This document shows positions 51,094-60,580 of a stretch of DNA of 64,000 bases, one piece after another; position 1 is the stretch's first letter, and every line of letters begins with the position of its first letter. The position numbers were made by a program, and so were the translations under genes. The notes under the pieces were generated by a model that saw only the letters and a program-made list of their open reading frames with translations, did not search any database and was not told the origin of the DNA. Source of the stretch: Methanolinea sp. (GTDB taxonomy: Archaea > Halobacteriota > Methanomicrobia > Methanomicrobiales > Methanospirillaceae); the NCBI GenBank assembly GCA_018262855.1, contig JADFDO010000005.1:124001-188000 (forward strand). Direction: 5' to 3'.

Positions 51094-51297
51094 ATGGCGA
51101 TATTCCGTGCCCAGGAAGTCCGGCAGCTCTCCGATGTGGAACTGCAGGAGCAGATGGAGAAACTCAGAATAGAGCTCATCCAGCATTACGGGAAGGTCAG
51201 CGCAGGGGGTTCGACAGAGAACCCGGGCCGCATCAGGGAACTGCGCCGGACCATAGCCCGAATAAAGACCGAGGCGAACAGCAGGAGGAATCGCTGA
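51094..51297 (+). CDS. rpl29: 50S ribosomal protein L29 (uL29)
   Basis: A 67-residue, mostly helical uL29 (FRAQEVRQLSDVELQEQME and IRELRRTIARIKTEAN). It starts two bases after rps3 and is one base before rnp1. It lies near the tunnel exit. Confidence 0.96.
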   Translation: MAIFRAQEVRQLSDVELQEQMEKLRIELIQHYGKVSAGGSTENPGRIRELRRTIARIKTEANSRRNR

Positions 51298-51298
51298 A

Positions 51299-51580
51299 AT
51301 GATCTCCCCACGGAACGTTCTTCGGCACGAACTGATCGGCCTTGACGTTACCGTGGTGGAGGCCAGCAATCCTGCGCTGTCCGGCCTTTCGGGGCGGATT
51401 ATCGATGAGACCAGGAACACACTGGTCATCCTTGGCAACCGCGGGAGAAAACGGGTCCAGAAGCACAGGACCCGCTTCCGTGTCACACTGCCGGATGGTG
51501 TCCTGGTGGAGATAGACGGCTCCGCACTGGTCATGGCACCAGAAAGACGGATCAATGCATTGCATACAACCAGAGGTTAA
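51299..51580 (+). CDS. rnp1: Ribonuclease P protein component 1 (Rpp29/POP4)
   Basis: A 93-residue protein with [20 protein letters not shown] and [13 protein letters not shown], an SH3-like fold of archaeal RNase P. It helps the RNA process tRNA 5' ends. Its place between rpl29 and rps17 is the normal archaeal order. Confidence 0.95.
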   Translation: MISPRNVLRHELIGLDVTVVEASNPALSGLSGRIIDETRNTLVILGNRGRKRVQKHRTRFRVTLPDGVLVEIDGSALVMAPERRINALHTTRG

Positions 51581-51582
51581 TA

Positions 51583-51909
51583 ATGGCAAAAAACATCGGA
51601 TTGAGCGTCAGGCAGCCTGAAAAAGACTGTAATGACGCAAATTGTCCGTTTCACGGCACTTTACCGGTGCGCGGCCAGGTGATCACCGGTAAGGTCGTGA
51701 GCGACCGGATGATTGGAACGGTGGTAGTAGAGCGGGCATACCTGCACTACGTGGGCAAATACAACCGCTACGAGAAGCGGAACAGCAAGATCCATGCCCA
51801 CAACCCACCCTGCATTCAGGCGAAGACCGGTGATACCGTGCGCATCGCTGAGTGCAGGCCGCTCTCTAAGACTACCACCTTTGTCGTGGTGGAGGTGCAG
51901 CCATCATGA
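51583..51909 (+). CDS. rps17: 30S ribosomal protein S17 (uS17)
   Basis: A 108-residue archaeal uS17. Seen: [19 protein letters not shown] with archaeal-specific cysteines, [22 protein letters not shown] and [10 protein letters not shown]-like segments at the end. The stop overlaps the rpl14 start by four bases (ATGA). Confidence 0.97.
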   Translation: MAKNIGLSVRQPEKDCNDANCPFHGTLPVRGQVITGKVVSDRMIGTVVVERAYLHYVGKYNRYEKRNSKIHAHNPPCIQAKTGDTVRIAECRPLSKTTTFVVVEVQPS

Positions 51910-52304
51910 AGGCAAAGCAGTCGAACATCCCGCGGGCACTCTCGACCGGGACCCGGATGATCTGTGCAGACAACACCGGGGCCAGGGAAGTCCAGATTGT
52001 CTCCGTGTTCGGGTACCATGGTGTCCGGAGGCGGCAGCCAAAGATGGGGCTCGGAGATATCGCCACCGTGAGCGTGAAAAAGGGTACTCCCGACATGCGC
52101 CGCAAACTTGTAAGGGCAGTCGTAATCCGGCAGAAGAAGGAGATGCGCAGGCCCAGCGGACTCCGGGTGAGTTTCGAGGACAACGCGGTTGTTGTCGTGG
52201 ATGAGAAGAACGAGCCACGCGGAACAGAGATCAAGGGTCCCGTAGCCAGGGAAGTAGCCGAGCGGTTCCCGAAGATTGGCTCCATGGCCACCATCATCGT
52301 GTGA
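51906..52304 (+). CDS. rpl14: 50S ribosomal protein L14 (uL14)
   Basis: A 132-residue uL14 in the intersubunit and factor-binding face. Seen: [40 protein letters not shown] and [20 protein letters not shown]. It is coupled to rps17 and leads to rpl24 ten bases later. Confidence 0.97.
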   Translation: MKAKQSNIPRALSTGTRMICADNTGAREVQIVSVFGYHGVRRRQPKMGLGDIATVSVKKGTPDMRRKLVRAVVIRQKKEMRRPSGLRVSFEDNAVVVVDEKNEPRGTEIKGPVAREVAERFPKIGSMATIIV

Positions 52305-52314
52305 GGGAAAGGCT

Positions 52315-52680
52315 ATGGTGCGAATCGAGAGTTCACAACCAAGAAAACAGAGGAAGGCCAGGTATACCGCGGCTATCCACACCCGTGGCCGTTTCCTGAA
52401 TGCACCTCTAGCACCTGCTCTCCGCGAGCAGTATCACACCCGCAGCATTCGCGTGGTTGTCGGTGATACCGTTAAGGTGCTCAGGGGCGAGTCAGCCGGG
52501 ACGGAGGGACCAGTGGATGAGGTGGATGTCAAGAGATCCGTGATCGTGGTCCAGGGAGTATCGATCCCCAAGTCCGACGGCACGGAAATGCCGAGACCCA
52601 TCTCGCCTTCCAACGTGCAGATCACAAAACTAAACCTGAAGGACCCGCGAAGGGCGGCAACCCTGGGGGAGAGTGAATAA
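52315..52680 (+). CDS. rpl24: 50S ribosomal protein L24 (uL24)
   Basis: A uL24 of 121 residues with a KOW motif (VVVGDTVKVLRGESAGTEG). The ATG at 52315 gives the typical archaeal start MVRIESSQPRKQRKARY; the frame open to 52276 overlaps rpl14. The stop overlaps the next start by one base. Confidence 0.96.
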   Translation: MVRIESSQPRKQRKARYTAAIHTRGRFLNAPLAPALREQYHTRSIRVVVGDTVKVLRGESAGTEGPVDEVDVKRSVIVVQGVSIPKSDGTEMPRPISPSNVQITKLNLKDPRRAATLGESE

Positions 52681-53405
52681 TGTCGGATCATTTAAAGAGG
52701 CTCAATGCCCCCGAATCCTGGCATATATCGAGGAAAACGGAGAAGTTCATCACGAAGACCTCGCCAGGCCCGCACAATGCCAATGCCATCCCGGTTGCGG
52801 TATGGTTGCGGGAGCACATGCACTTTGCATCCAACTTAAAAGAGGTCAAGCAGATCCTCGTCCAGAAGGATATCATCATCAACGGGAAGCCGTGCAGAAA
52901 TCCCAGGATGGGAATCGGGATCTTTGACATCATCTCCATCCCACGGATCGGGAAACATTACCGCATCCTCCGCGATAAAAGAGGCCGGCACAAGACCATC
53001 GAGATAGATGCCGAGTCAGCGAAGAGCAGACTCGCCAAGGTGCGGAACAAGACCATTATCCCTGGCGGAAAGGTCCAGCTCAACCTCAGGTTCGGTGCGA
53101 ATGTCCTGGCTGATAATGCCTATAAAACCGGCGATTCAATTGTGCTCTCCCTTGAACCGGAAAACCGGTTTGCGATCCTTGACCATTTCCCGTTCGCGGT
53201 TGGCAACATGGCAATGGTGATTGGTGGGAAGCACTCCGGCAAGGTTGCCAGGATCGTGGGGATAGAGAAGGTCCCGGGCAGTGTACCGAACAGGGTGATC
53301 CTGGAAGATCAGGAGAACAATACCCGTTTCGAGACCATCGACGATTATATCTACATGGTAGGCCGTGAAAAGCCTGCGCTTGCAGAATGGGGGATTGAAG
53401 AATGA
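52680..53405 (+). CDS. rps4e: 30S ribosomal protein S4e (eS4)
   Basis: A 241-residue archaeal/eukaryotic protein with no bacterial counterpart. It has an S4 RNA-binding segment (KEVKQILVQKDIIINGKPCR), a central domain and a KOW region (NMAMVIGGKHSGKVARIVGI). Position between rpl24 and rpl5 is typical for Archaea. Confidence 0.97.
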   Translation: MSDHLKRLNAPESWHISRKTEKFITKTSPGPHNANAIPVAVWLREHMHFASNLKEVKQILVQKDIIINGKPCRNPRMGIGIFDIISIPRIGKHYRILRDKRGRHKTIEIDAESAKSRLAKVRNKTIIPGGKVQLNLRFGANVLADNAYKTGDSIVLSLEPENRFAILDHFPFAVGNMAMVIGGKHSGKVARIVGIEKVPGSVPNRVILEDQENNTRFETIDDYIYMVGREKPALAEWGIEE

Positions 53406-53908
53406 ACCCTATGCGCAATCTCTTTGTAGAGAAAGTTGTCGTGCACATGGGTGTCGGCGAGGCCGGCGACAAGCTCACCAAGGCTGTCGACCTCATGAAG
53501 ACGATCACCGGGGGAACACCGGTCCGGAGCGTCGCAAAGCAGACCAACACGACGTTTGGGATCAGGAAAGGTGCCCCGATCGGCTGCCGTGTCACCCTCC
53601 GGGGAAAGCCTGCCGAGAAGTTTCTCGAAACAGCGCTTGATATTGTTGAACGGAGGATCATGGGGAGCCAGATCGACCGCCGCGGGAATTTCTCATTTGG
53701 AATTGAGGAGCATACCGATTTTCCGGGAATGAGCTACGATCCGCAGATTGGTATCTACGGCATGGATGTCAACGTGGTCCTTGCCCGGAGGGGAGTCCGC
53801 ATCACCCGGAGATCCATCGAGCAGCGCAAGCTTCCACAGAAACAGCATGTGAACCCAGAGGATGCCATTGCGTACCTCAAGGGGACCCACAAGGTGGAGG
53901 TGCTCTGA
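53402..53908 (+). CDS. rpl5: 50S ribosomal protein L5 (uL5)
   Basis: A 168-residue uL5 that binds 5S rRNA. Seen: [37 protein letters not shown] and [20 protein letters not shown]. It starts four bases inside the rps4e end. Confidence 0.97.
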   Translation: MNPMRNLFVEKVVVHMGVGEAGDKLTKAVDLMKTITGGTPVRSVAKQTNTTFGIRKGAPIGCRVTLRGKPAEKFLETALDIVERRIMGSQIDRRGNFSFGIEEHTDFPGMSYDPQIGIYGMDVNVVLARRGVRITRRSIEQRKLPQKQHVNPEDAIAYLKGTHKVEVL

Positions 53909-53909
53909 C

Positions 53910-54065
53910 ATGGGTGGCGAGAAGACCAAGAAATATGGCCGTGGAGCCAATGAATGCAAGATGTGCGGCCGTAAACAGGCCCTGGTGCGGCGCTACAACA
54001 TCATGTTCTGCCGCCAGTGTTTCCGTGAATGGGCACAGAAAATGGGCTTTAAGAAGATGAACTAG
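53910..54065 (+). CDS. rps14: 30S ribosomal protein S14 (uS14), zinc-ribbon form
   Basis: A 51-residue uS14 with [22 protein letters not shown], the four zinc-binding cysteines of the C+ form. ATG at 53910 lies one base after rpl5. An upstream in-frame start at 53862 lies inside rpl5 and is not credible. Confidence 0.95.
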   Translation: MGGEKTKKYGRGANECKMCGRKQALVRRYNIMFCRQCFREWAQKMGFKKMN

Positions 54066-54081
54066 AGGGGAGATTCGGCAT

Positions 54082-54474
54082 ATGGCAAGACTCAATACAA
54101 TCGCAGATGGCATGTGCGCCCTCAAGAACGCGGCAGACGGAGGGAAGTCCTCGGTGATCATAGAACCGGCCAGCAAACTGCTCGGAGCAATGTTCCGCAT
54201 TATGCAGGACGCGGGCTATATCAACGGCTTTGAGTTCATCGAGGATGGACGTGGCGGCCAGTTCATGGTGCACCTCTCAGGAAGAATCAACCGTTGCGGG
54301 GCCATCTCCCCAAGGTACTCAGTGCAGCTCTCAGAGCTGGAATACTGGGAGACCCAGTTCCTCCCGGGAAAGAACTTCGGCTTACTCATCCTCTCCACTT
54401 CAAAGGGGGTCATCACCCATGAACAGGCCCGCCGCGAAGGAGTGGGTGGAGAACTGCTGGGGTACGTCTACTAG
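54082..54474 (+). CDS. rps8: 30S ribosomal protein S8 (uS8)
   Basis: A 130-residue uS8 binding helix 21 of 16S rRNA. Seen: [35 protein letters not shown] and [26 protein letters not shown], cut here at the GG. It is 16 bases after rps14. Confidence 0.97.
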   Translation: MARLNTIADGMCALKNAADGGKSSVIIEPASKLLGAMFRIMQDAGYINGFEFIEDGRGGQFMVHLSGRINRCGAISPRYSVQLSELEYWETQFLPGKNFGLLILSTSKGVITHEQARREGVGGELLGYVY

Positions 54475-54491
54475 AGGGGTGCGAGGAAGCA

Positions 54492-55016
54492 ATGGCAACA
54501 GAACGTAAAGTGCGCATCCCGCAGGGTGTAAAAGTGGAGATCGCCGGTCCAGTCGTGAAGGTGAAAGGGAAGAAAGGCGAGCTTGAACGTATATTCAGGT
54601 TCCCCCAGATCACCATGGGCGTTGACAAGGACGAGGTGGTCATCTCGACAGATGTTGACCGTAAAAGGACGGTCGCCATGGTCGGGACCATACAGGCGCA
54701 CATCTCAAACATGTGCAGGGGAGTGTCCGAGGGATTCGAGTACCGCATGAAGGTGGTGTACAGTCACTTCCCCATCCAGCTGAAGCTTGCGGGGAACCGG
54801 CTGGAGATCAACAATTTCCTCGGTGAGAAGAAACCGCGGTATGCCAGTATCAGCAATGGCGTCACCGCGAAGGTGAGCAACGACGAGATCGTCCTTACCG
54901 GAATCGATCGGGAGATGCTCGGGATCACCTCCGCGAACATCGAGCATGCCACCAGGATCCGGGATCGTGATCCCCGTATCTTCCAGGACGGCATCTACAG
55001 GGTCCAGAGGGGATGA
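54492..55016 (+). CDS. rpl6: 50S ribosomal protein L6 (uL6)
   Basis: A 174-residue uL6 near the factor-binding site, with two similar halves. Seen: VKVEIAGPVVKVKGKKGELE and VTAKVSNDEIVLTGIDREML and VYSHFPIQLKLAGN. It lies 17 bases after rps8. Confidence 0.97.
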   Translation: MATERKVRIPQGVKVEIAGPVVKVKGKKGELERIFRFPQITMGVDKDEVVISTDVDRKRTVAMVGTIQAHISNMCRGVSEGFEYRMKVVYSHFPIQLKLAGNRLEINNFLGEKKPRYASISNGVTAKVSNDEIVLTGIDREMLGITSANIEHATRIRDRDPRIFQDGIYRVQRG

Positions 55017-55021
55017 GGATC

Positions 55022-55468
55022 ATGGTTGACGATAAAATCCGACTTATCCGTGTAAGGGTCCAGAAGTCTGCCCGTTTCAAGCGGGACGGTGCAGGGAAGA
55101 AGGAGCAGCTTGCCGAGACCTGGAGAAGGCCACGAGGGCTGCATCACAAGCAGCGGAGACAGAAGAAGGCCAAGGGTCCGATGCCCACCCCCGGGTATGG
55201 GAGCCCGGTTGATGTGCGGGGTATGCATCCCAGCGGATACCGGGATGTCCTGGTCCACAACTCCGAGGAACTCGAAGGTCTTGACCCGTCTGTCGACGCG
55301 GTACGGATCGCGGCATCGGTGGGGGCAAGGAAGAGAGGAGCCATCCAGGAGAAAGCTCTTTCAGAGGGGCTTAAAGTCCTCAATTCCAGGGACCTCTCGA
55401 TGAAGAAGAAAGCGCCCGCACCTGAAGAAGAGGCACCTGAAGACGAGGAGGTTGAAGAGGATGACTGA
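55022..55468 (+). CDS. rpl32e: 50S ribosomal protein L32e (eL32)
   Basis: An eL32 of 148 residues. Seen: SARFKRDGAGKKEQLAETWRRPRGLHHKQRR region (split after TWR) and PTPGYGSPVDVRGMHPSGYR. A Glu/Asp-rich tail of about 25 residues ends it, which is unusually acidic for a ribosomal protein. ATG at 55022 is preferred; ATG at 55013 would add three residues and overlap rpl6. Confidence 0.95.
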   Translation: MVDDKIRLIRVRVQKSARFKRDGAGKKEQLAETWRRPRGLHHKQRRQKKAKGPMPTPGYGSPVDVRGMHPSGYRDVLVHNSEELEGLDPSVDAVRIAASVGARKRGAIQEKALSEGLKVLNSRDLSMKKKAPAPEEEAPEDEEVEEDD

Positions 55469-55913
55469 TCTCACCACTCAAAGGCGGATCTCGGCATCCA
55501 TTCTCAAATGCGGTGTGAACAGGGTCCGGTTCGATCCCGAACGAATCTCTGATATCCAGAATGCCATCTCGAGGGAAGATCTCCGTGCCCTTATTGGCGA
55601 GGACGCTATACAGGCTATCCAGGCGAGAGGCAACAGCAGGGGAAGGGCCCGGGAGAAGATGGCCAAGCGGTCGTATGGCCACTGCAAAGGCCCAGGGCGA
55701 CGAAGGGGGGCGGCAGGAGCCCGGAACCCCCGCAAACGCCAGTGGATACAGAAGATCCGCGCTATCCGGAAGACTCTTGTAGAACTCCGGGATAACGGAG
55801 AGATCAATCCTCATCTCTACAGGATGCTCTACCGGCAGGCTGCCGGCGGGCAATACAGGAGTGTCGCGCATCTGAAGGCCCATCTGGCTCTCATCACCGG
55901 GAGGATGAAGTAA
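55461..55913 (+). CDS. rpl19e: 50S ribosomal protein L19e (eL19)
   Basis: A strongly basic eL19 of 150 residues. Seen: ISASILKCGVNRVRFDPERI, the Arg/Lys-rich GRAREKMAKRSYGHCKGPGR region and RKTLVELRDNGEINPHLYRM. It overlaps the rpl32e end by eight bases. Confidence 0.96.
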   Translation: MTDLTTQRRISASILKCGVNRVRFDPERISDIQNAISREDLRALIGEDAIQAIQARGNSRGRAREKMAKRSYGHCKGPGRRRGAAGARNPRKRQWIQKIRAIRKTLVELRDNGEINPHLYRMLYRQAAGGQYRSVAHLKAHLALITGRMK

Positions 55914-55914
55914 C

Positions 55915-56442
55915 ATGGCAACAGGACCGCGTTACTTTATTCCTTTCCGCAGAAGGAAGGAGGGCAAGACCAACTACCACGCCCGGACGAAACTGGTGAT
56001 GTCAGAGAAGCCACGCATGGTAGTACGCCGCTCGAACCGTCATATCACCATCCAGATGGTGACCGCGGAGATGGACGGCGACAGGACGCTCGTGACAGCG
56101 CATTCGAGCGAGTTGTCCCGTTACGGGTTTACAGGATCGACCTCAAGCACCCCTGCCGCATATCTGACAGGAGTACTCTTTGCAGTAAAATCCCTGAACG
56201 CAGAACACGATTCAGCCATACTGGATATCGGCCTTCACCGGGCAACCCCCGGAGGCCGCGTGTTTGCGGCCCTCAAGGGTGCCGTTGTTGCGGGGCTCGA
56301 TATTCCGCATGGTGAGGAGATCCTCCCTGATGATGACCGGGTGAAGGGTGCTCATATCGCGGCATACGCACCTGACCGTGCAGGGGGGCTCGTGCAGAAC
56401 GTGGAACAGACTATGGACGCCATCATGAAGGAGCTGGAGTAA
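55915..56442 (+). CDS. rpl18: 50S ribosomal protein L18 (uL18)
   Basis: A 175-residue uL18 that binds 5S rRNA with uL5. Seen: [40 protein letters not shown] and [12 protein letters not shown]-like [12 protein letters not shown]. It is one base after rpl19e. Confidence 0.97.
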   Translation: MATGPRYFIPFRRRKEGKTNYHARTKLVMSEKPRMVVRRSNRHITIQMVTAEMDGDRTLVTAHSSELSRYGFTGSTSSTPAAYLTGVLFAVKSLNAEHDSAILDIGLHRATPGGRVFAALKGAVVAGLDIPHGEEILPDDDRVKGAHIAAYAPDRAGGLVQNVEQTMDAIMKELE

Positions 56443-56443
56443 C

Positions 56444-57061
56444 ATGGCATACGAGAAAGAGGAATGGGTTCCACTGACCGGTCTTGGCAAGATGGTTGCC
56501 TCCGGACAGTTCTCCAGTATCGACCAGGTGCTGGAAAGCGGCCGTCCCATCAAAGAACCCGGCATTGTGGATGCATTCCTCCCCGACCTCGAGGACGAGG
56601 TGCTGGATATCACCATGGTGCAGCGGATGACTGACTCCGGCCGAAGGGTGAAGTTCCGCGCTGTCGTGGTGGTCGGGAACAGGAACGGGTACATCGGGTT
56701 TGGCCAGGGTAAGGATTCCCAGGTGGGCGACGCCATCAAGAAGGCGATCGTCCATGCCAAGACCAACCTTATCAAAGTGCAGAGGGGTTGTGGCAGCTGG
56801 GAATGCGGTTGTGACACCACCCACTCAATACCTATGGTTGTTGAGGGGGCGGCCGGGAGCGTCAGGGTCACCCTGAAGCCCGCGCCACAGGGCATTGGCC
56901 TTGTGACCGGTGAGATCAGCAAGAAGGTGCTGGAACTGGCCGGCATCAGGGATGCATGGACATTCTCCCGCGGTCAGACAAGGACCACGATCAACTTTGC
57001 CAAGGCAACATTCAACGCACTCAAGGCAACGAATATGATCCGGACGGGAGGCAAGGAGTAA
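56444..57061 (+). CDS. rps5: 30S ribosomal protein S5 (uS5)
   Basis: A 205-residue archaeal uS5 with the dsRBD-like and S5 fold domains. Seen: [20 protein letters not shown]-like segment, [20 protein letters not shown] and [20 protein letters not shown]. Its stop overlaps the rpl30 start by one base. Confidence 0.97.
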   Translation: MAYEKEEWVPLTGLGKMVASGQFSSIDQVLESGRPIKEPGIVDAFLPDLEDEVLDITMVQRMTDSGRRVKFRAVVVVGNRNGYIGFGQGKDSQVGDAIKKAIVHAKTNLIKVQRGCGSWECGCDTTHSIPMVVEGAAGSVRVTLKPAPQGIGLVTGEISKKVLELAGIRDAWTFSRGQTRTTINFAKATFNALKATNMIRTGGKE

Positions 57062-57522
57062 TGTACGCCATCGTGCAGGTCCGCGGGATTGTGAACACGA
57101 GGCGCGACATCAAGGATACCTTAAAGATGCTCCGCCTTCACCACATCAATCACTGCGTGCTTGTCCCCGACACCCCGGAGTACCTGGGCATGATCCGGAA
57201 GGTCAAGGACTTTGTAGCTTATGGCGAGGTGGACACCGAGACAATCGAGACCATCCTCAGGACGCGTGGCAGGTTGGAAGGAAACCGGCCACTCACGGAT
57301 GAATACGTGAAGGAGAACTCCAACTACCCCGGTATCTCAGAATTTGCACGGGCACTGGCATCCGGTGAAGCCCGTCTGATGGATGTCCCCGGAGTCAAAC
57401 CCGTACTCAGGTTGCATCCTCCACGGAAAGGGTACCGTACCATCAAGAGAACCCATCCCCAGGGTGGGGCTCTCGGGTATTACGGGAAGGAGATCAACGA
57501 ACTCCTTATCAAGATGAGGTGA
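57061..57522 (+). CDS. rpl30: 50S ribosomal protein L30 (uL30)
   Basis: An archaeal-length uL30 of 153 residues. Seen: YAIVQVRGIVNTRRDIKDTL, LHHINHCVLVPDTPEYLGMI and HPPRKGYRTIKRTHPQGGAL. ATG at 57061 follows GGAG within the rps5 end. Confidence 0.97.
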   Translation: MYAIVQVRGIVNTRRDIKDTLKMLRLHHINHCVLVPDTPEYLGMIRKVKDFVAYGEVDTETIETILRTRGRLEGNRPLTDEYVKENSNYPGISEFARALASGEARLMDVPGVKPVLRLHPPRKGYRTIKRTHPQGGALGYYGKEINELLIKMR

Positions 57523-57526
57523 AGCG

Positions 57527-57952
57527 ATGCCAGTGAATAAACGATCCAAATTCCGCGGCTCAAGGACATGCGGTGGCGGAACTCACAAGAACCGCCGGGG
57601 AGCAGGGAATCGGGGAGGCAGGGGTCGGGCGGGTCACCGCGACCACCGCTTCTCACACTATCTGCTCTACGGAGAAGTCCACAACGGCAAACACGGCTTT
57701 GTGAACAAGACCCCGGACTGTATGAAAGTTCTCTCTGTAGGGAGACTCGATGAGATGATCGAGGAGCTCATTGCAGCCGGGCTTGCCTCCCGCAAGGACG
57801 ATGCAGTCGTGATCTCCGCGGATCAAATCGGTATCGATAAGATACTTGGCAACGGAAAAGTCACTCAGAAGATGCACGTCTCGGCACGGGCATTTTCAGG
57901 ACAGGCAAAACAGAAGATAGAGGCGATGGGTGGCCAGACCCTGGTTATCTGA
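57527..57952 (+). CDS. rpl15: 50S ribosomal protein L15 (uL15)
   Basis: A 141-residue uL15 with a Gly/Arg-rich N-terminus (KFRGSRTCGGGTHKNRRGAG), which enters the ribosome core, and a compact C-terminal domain. It precedes secY by 20 bases, as in most prokaryotes. Confidence 0.97.
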   Translation: MPVNKRSKFRGSRTCGGGTHKNRRGAGNRGGRGRAGHRDHRFSHYLLYGEVHNGKHGFVNKTPDCMKVLSVGRLDEMIEELIAAGLASRKDDAVVISADQIGIDKILGNGKVTQKMHVSARAFSGQAKQKIEAMGGQTLVI

Positions 57953-57972
57953 TCCCTTTTTGTGGTGAAAAA

Positions 57973-59406
57973 ATGGGAGAACTTCTGGACCGAATGGAAC
58001 CGCTGCTTGCAGCGATGCCCACGGTGAAAAGCCCTGAAGGCCATGTCCACTTCAAGAATAAGCTGGTCTGGACTGCGGGGATCCTCATACTGTATTTTGT
58101 GCTTACCAACATCCCCCTGTTCGGCCTTGATCCGAACTCCCAGGATATTTTCTTTTACTGGCGTGCCCTGCTGGCAGGAGCCAGCGGATCACTCGTCCAG
58201 CTCGGTATCGGCCCCATCGTCACGGCTTCTATCGTCCTGCAACTCCTGAAAGGGGCGGATCTGATCCACATCGATACTGCCGATATCCGTGGCCAGATCC
58301 AGTACATGGGATTGCAGAAGCTCCTGATCTTCGTCATGATCATTATCGAAGCTGCCCCGAACCTCGTGGGCGGTTTCCTTATGCCGGATCCGGTCATCGC
58401 GAATGCATTCTTCGGAGGAAATCTCTTCCTCGTGTCGTTCATCATTTTCATCCAGGTCTGTATTGGCGGAGTCCTGGTTGTCTTCATGGATGAGGTGGTC
58501 ACAAAATGGGGTATAGGATCCGGGGTCGGGCTCTTCATCATCGCAGGTATCTCTCAGGCTATCGTGAACGGGTTCATCAACTGGGCCCCTGTGAGCGACC
58601 AGTACCCCGTTGGTTTCATCCCACGGATTGTGGCGGTGATCATGGACGGGGCAAATTTCCTCCAGTACATGGGAACTGACCTGATTGCGCTGATCACCAC
58701 AGTTGCCATTTTCCTGGTGATTGTATACGTTGAGTCCACGAGAATCGAGATCCCACTGGCCCACGCCCAGGTGCGGGGAGCCCGTGCGAGGTTCCCGGTG
58801 AAGCTGATCTACGCCAGTGTGCTCCCGATGATCCTTGTCAGGGTGCTGCAGGCGAACATCCAGATGATCGGGCTCTTCCTGAACAACATCGGCATCACCG
58901 TCCTGGGGACGTTCCAGGGCGCCACACCTACAGGTGGCCTGATGTGGTTCCTTGCCCCAATAAATGGCCCGGAACAATGGATGTGGTGGATCTACGATCT
59001 CGGTCATGCACCCTGGGAAGTCCTCACGAGAATGGGAATCGATATCCTGGTAGTGGTGGTTGGAGGTGCCATCTTCGCTCTGTTCTGGGTCAAGACTGCA
59101 GGAATGGACTCAAAGGATGTTGCCCGCCAGATCCAGAACTCAGGGATGTCTATCCCCGGGTACCGGCGAAATCCCCAGGTACTGGAGAAGTACCTGGATC
59201 GCTACATCCCCAGGGTCACCATCATCGGCGGAGTATTCATTGGTGTGCTCTCGGTTTTTGCCAACCTCTTCGGTATCATCGGTGCGGTGAGCGGGACCGG
59301 TCTCCTACTGGCAGTCTCCATCACCTACAGGCTTTATGAGGAGATTGCGAGCCAGCAGATCATGGAAATGTACCCCTTCATGAGGACATTTTTCGGAAAG
59401 GAGTAA
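57973..59406 (+). CDS. secY: Preprotein translocase subunit SecY
   Basis: A 477-residue channel subunit with ten predicted membrane segments. Seen: GILILYFVLTNIPLFGLDPN, the plug and pore region ALLAGASGSLVQLGIGPIVTA split here, and the cytoplasmic loop YVESTRIEIPLAHAQVRGAR that contacts the ribosome. The S-layer and surface proteins of this window would depend on it for export. Confidence 0.97.
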   Translation: MGELLDRMEPLLAAMPTVKSPEGHVHFKNKLVWTAGILILYFVLTNIPLFGLDPNSQDIFFYWRALLAGASGSLVQLGIGPIVTASIVLQLLKGADLIHIDTADIRGQIQYMGLQKLLIFVMIIIEAAPNLVGGFLMPDPVIANAFFGGNLFLVSFIIFIQVCIGGVLVVFMDEVVTKWGIGSGVGLFIIAGISQAIVNGFINWAPVSDQYPVGFIPRIVAVIMDGANFLQYMGTDLIALITTVAIFLVIVYVESTRIEIPLAHAQVRGARARFPVKLIYASVLPMILVRVLQANIQMIGLFLNNIGITVLGTFQGATPTGGLMWFLAPINGPEQWMWWIYDLGHAPWEVLTRMGIDILVVVVGGAIFALFWVKTAGMDSKDVARQIQNSGMSIPGYRRNPQVLEKYLDRYIPRVTIIGGVFIGVLSVFANLFGIIGAVSGTGLLLAVSITYRLYEEIASQQIMEMYPFMRTFFGKE

Positions 59407-59408
59407 GA

Positions 59409-59981
59409 ATGACAGGGCGGAGAGTGATTATCACTGGTGTCCCGGGCGTTGGGAAGACCACGGTAGTGACCGGTGCACTGAAGCTCCTGGAACAGGAGGG
59501 AATCTCTTACAAATCCCTCAATTTCGGGACCTACATGTTTGAGACTGCACAGAAGGAAGGACTCGCAAAGGACAGGGACGAGATGCGACGGCTCCCCGGG
59601 GATGTTCAGAAGAAGCTTCAGCAGAGTGCTGCCCGGGCAATGGCACGGGAGAGCGGAAACATCCTCGTTGACACCCATGCATCGGTCAAGACGCCGAAAG
59701 GGTTCCTTGCCGGACTTCCGGAATGGGTGCTCCGTGAGCTGATGCCTGACACCATCATCCTTGTCGAGACCGACGAGGACCAGATCCTGATGCGGCGACT
59801 CTCTGACGAAACCAGAATCAGGGACAGGGAGGGATCCGGGGCGATCCGGGCTCACCAGCAGTTCAACAGGTCAATCGCTGCCTCATACTCCATGATGACG
59901 GGATGCACGATCGCGTGCATCACCAATGCTGACCTTCTGCTCGATCATGCGGTAGAAGAGATGGCTGCGGTCCTCAGGTGA
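59409..59981 (+). CDS. adkA: Archaeal adenylate kinase
   Basis: A 190-residue archaeal-type adenylate kinase, AMP + ATP to 2 ADP. P-loop GVPGVGKTT is at residues 10-18; DTHASVKTPKGFLAGLP is a substrate segment and TIILVETDEDQI follows. It lies two bases after secY, a standard archaeal neighbour, and overlaps the DUF106 frame. Confidence 0.94.
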   Translation: MTGRRVIITGVPGVGKTTVVTGALKLLEQEGISYKSLNFGTYMFETAQKEGLAKDRDEMRRLPGDVQKKLQQSAARAMARESGNILVDTHASVKTPKGFLAGLPEWVLRELMPDTIILVETDEDQILMRRLSDETRIRDREGSGAIRAHQQFNRSIAASYSMMTGCTIACITNADLLLDHAVEEMAAVLR

Positions 59982-59986
59982 CCCTG

Positions 59987-60580
59987 ATGAATAAGAAATA
60001 CCAGGGGTTCATTGCCATGATCGTGGCAATGGCCATGATCTTCACATACAGCATCGCCCCGATTCGAAGTGGGGTAGGAGCTGCGCTGGATGTGGTGCTT
60101 GGACCCCTGGCCGGTATGATGCCCTTTTACATCCTGATCATCTTCCTCTCAGCAGTGACAGGAATTTACTCTTCGATTATCCAGAAATACACCATCGATT
60201 ACGAGCGGATGACCGAATCCCAGGAGAAGATGAAGATCTTCCAGCGGGAATTCCGCGAGGCCCAGCTCTCAGGTGATGAAAAGAAGATCAAGAAGCTGGA
60301 TGCCAAGAGGGACAGGGTGATGAAAGAACAACTTGAGCTCTCCCAGCAGCAGTTCACACCGATGGCCTATATCCTCATCATCACGGTTCCGATCTTCTTC
60401 TGGCTTCTCTTCAGGATGGGTGTTACCCCTGATGCTGTGATTACCCTGCCGTTCTTCGGGTCACACACGCTGACGGATGCAATACTTGGCCCGGTTCCGG
60501 CATGGATCCTCTGGTACATGATCTGCTCCCTCTCTATCAGCCAGGTGGTCAGGAAAGCCCTTAACATCGGGGGCATCTGA
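59987..60580 (+). CDS. DUF106 membrane protein (EMC3/TMCO1-like insertase family)
   Basis: A protein of 197 residues with about three membrane segments and a central coiled-coil (YERMTESQEKMKIFQREFRE). Family members resemble the Oxa1 superfamily insertases and eukaryotic EMC3/TMCO1. Its place after secY fits a membrane-protein insertion role, which is inference. ATG at 59987 was chosen; GTG at 59978 is an alternative. Its stop overlaps the cmk start by one base. Confidence 0.88.
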   Translation: MNKKYQGFIAMIVAMAMIFTYSIAPIRSGVGAALDVVLGPLAGMMPFYILIIFLSAVTGIYSSIIQKYTIDYERMTESQEKMKIFQREFREAQLSGDEKKIKKLDAKRDRVMKEQLELSQQQFTPMAYILIITVPIFFWLLFRMGVTPDAVITLPFFGSHTLTDAILGPVPAWILWYMICSLSISQVVRKALNIGGI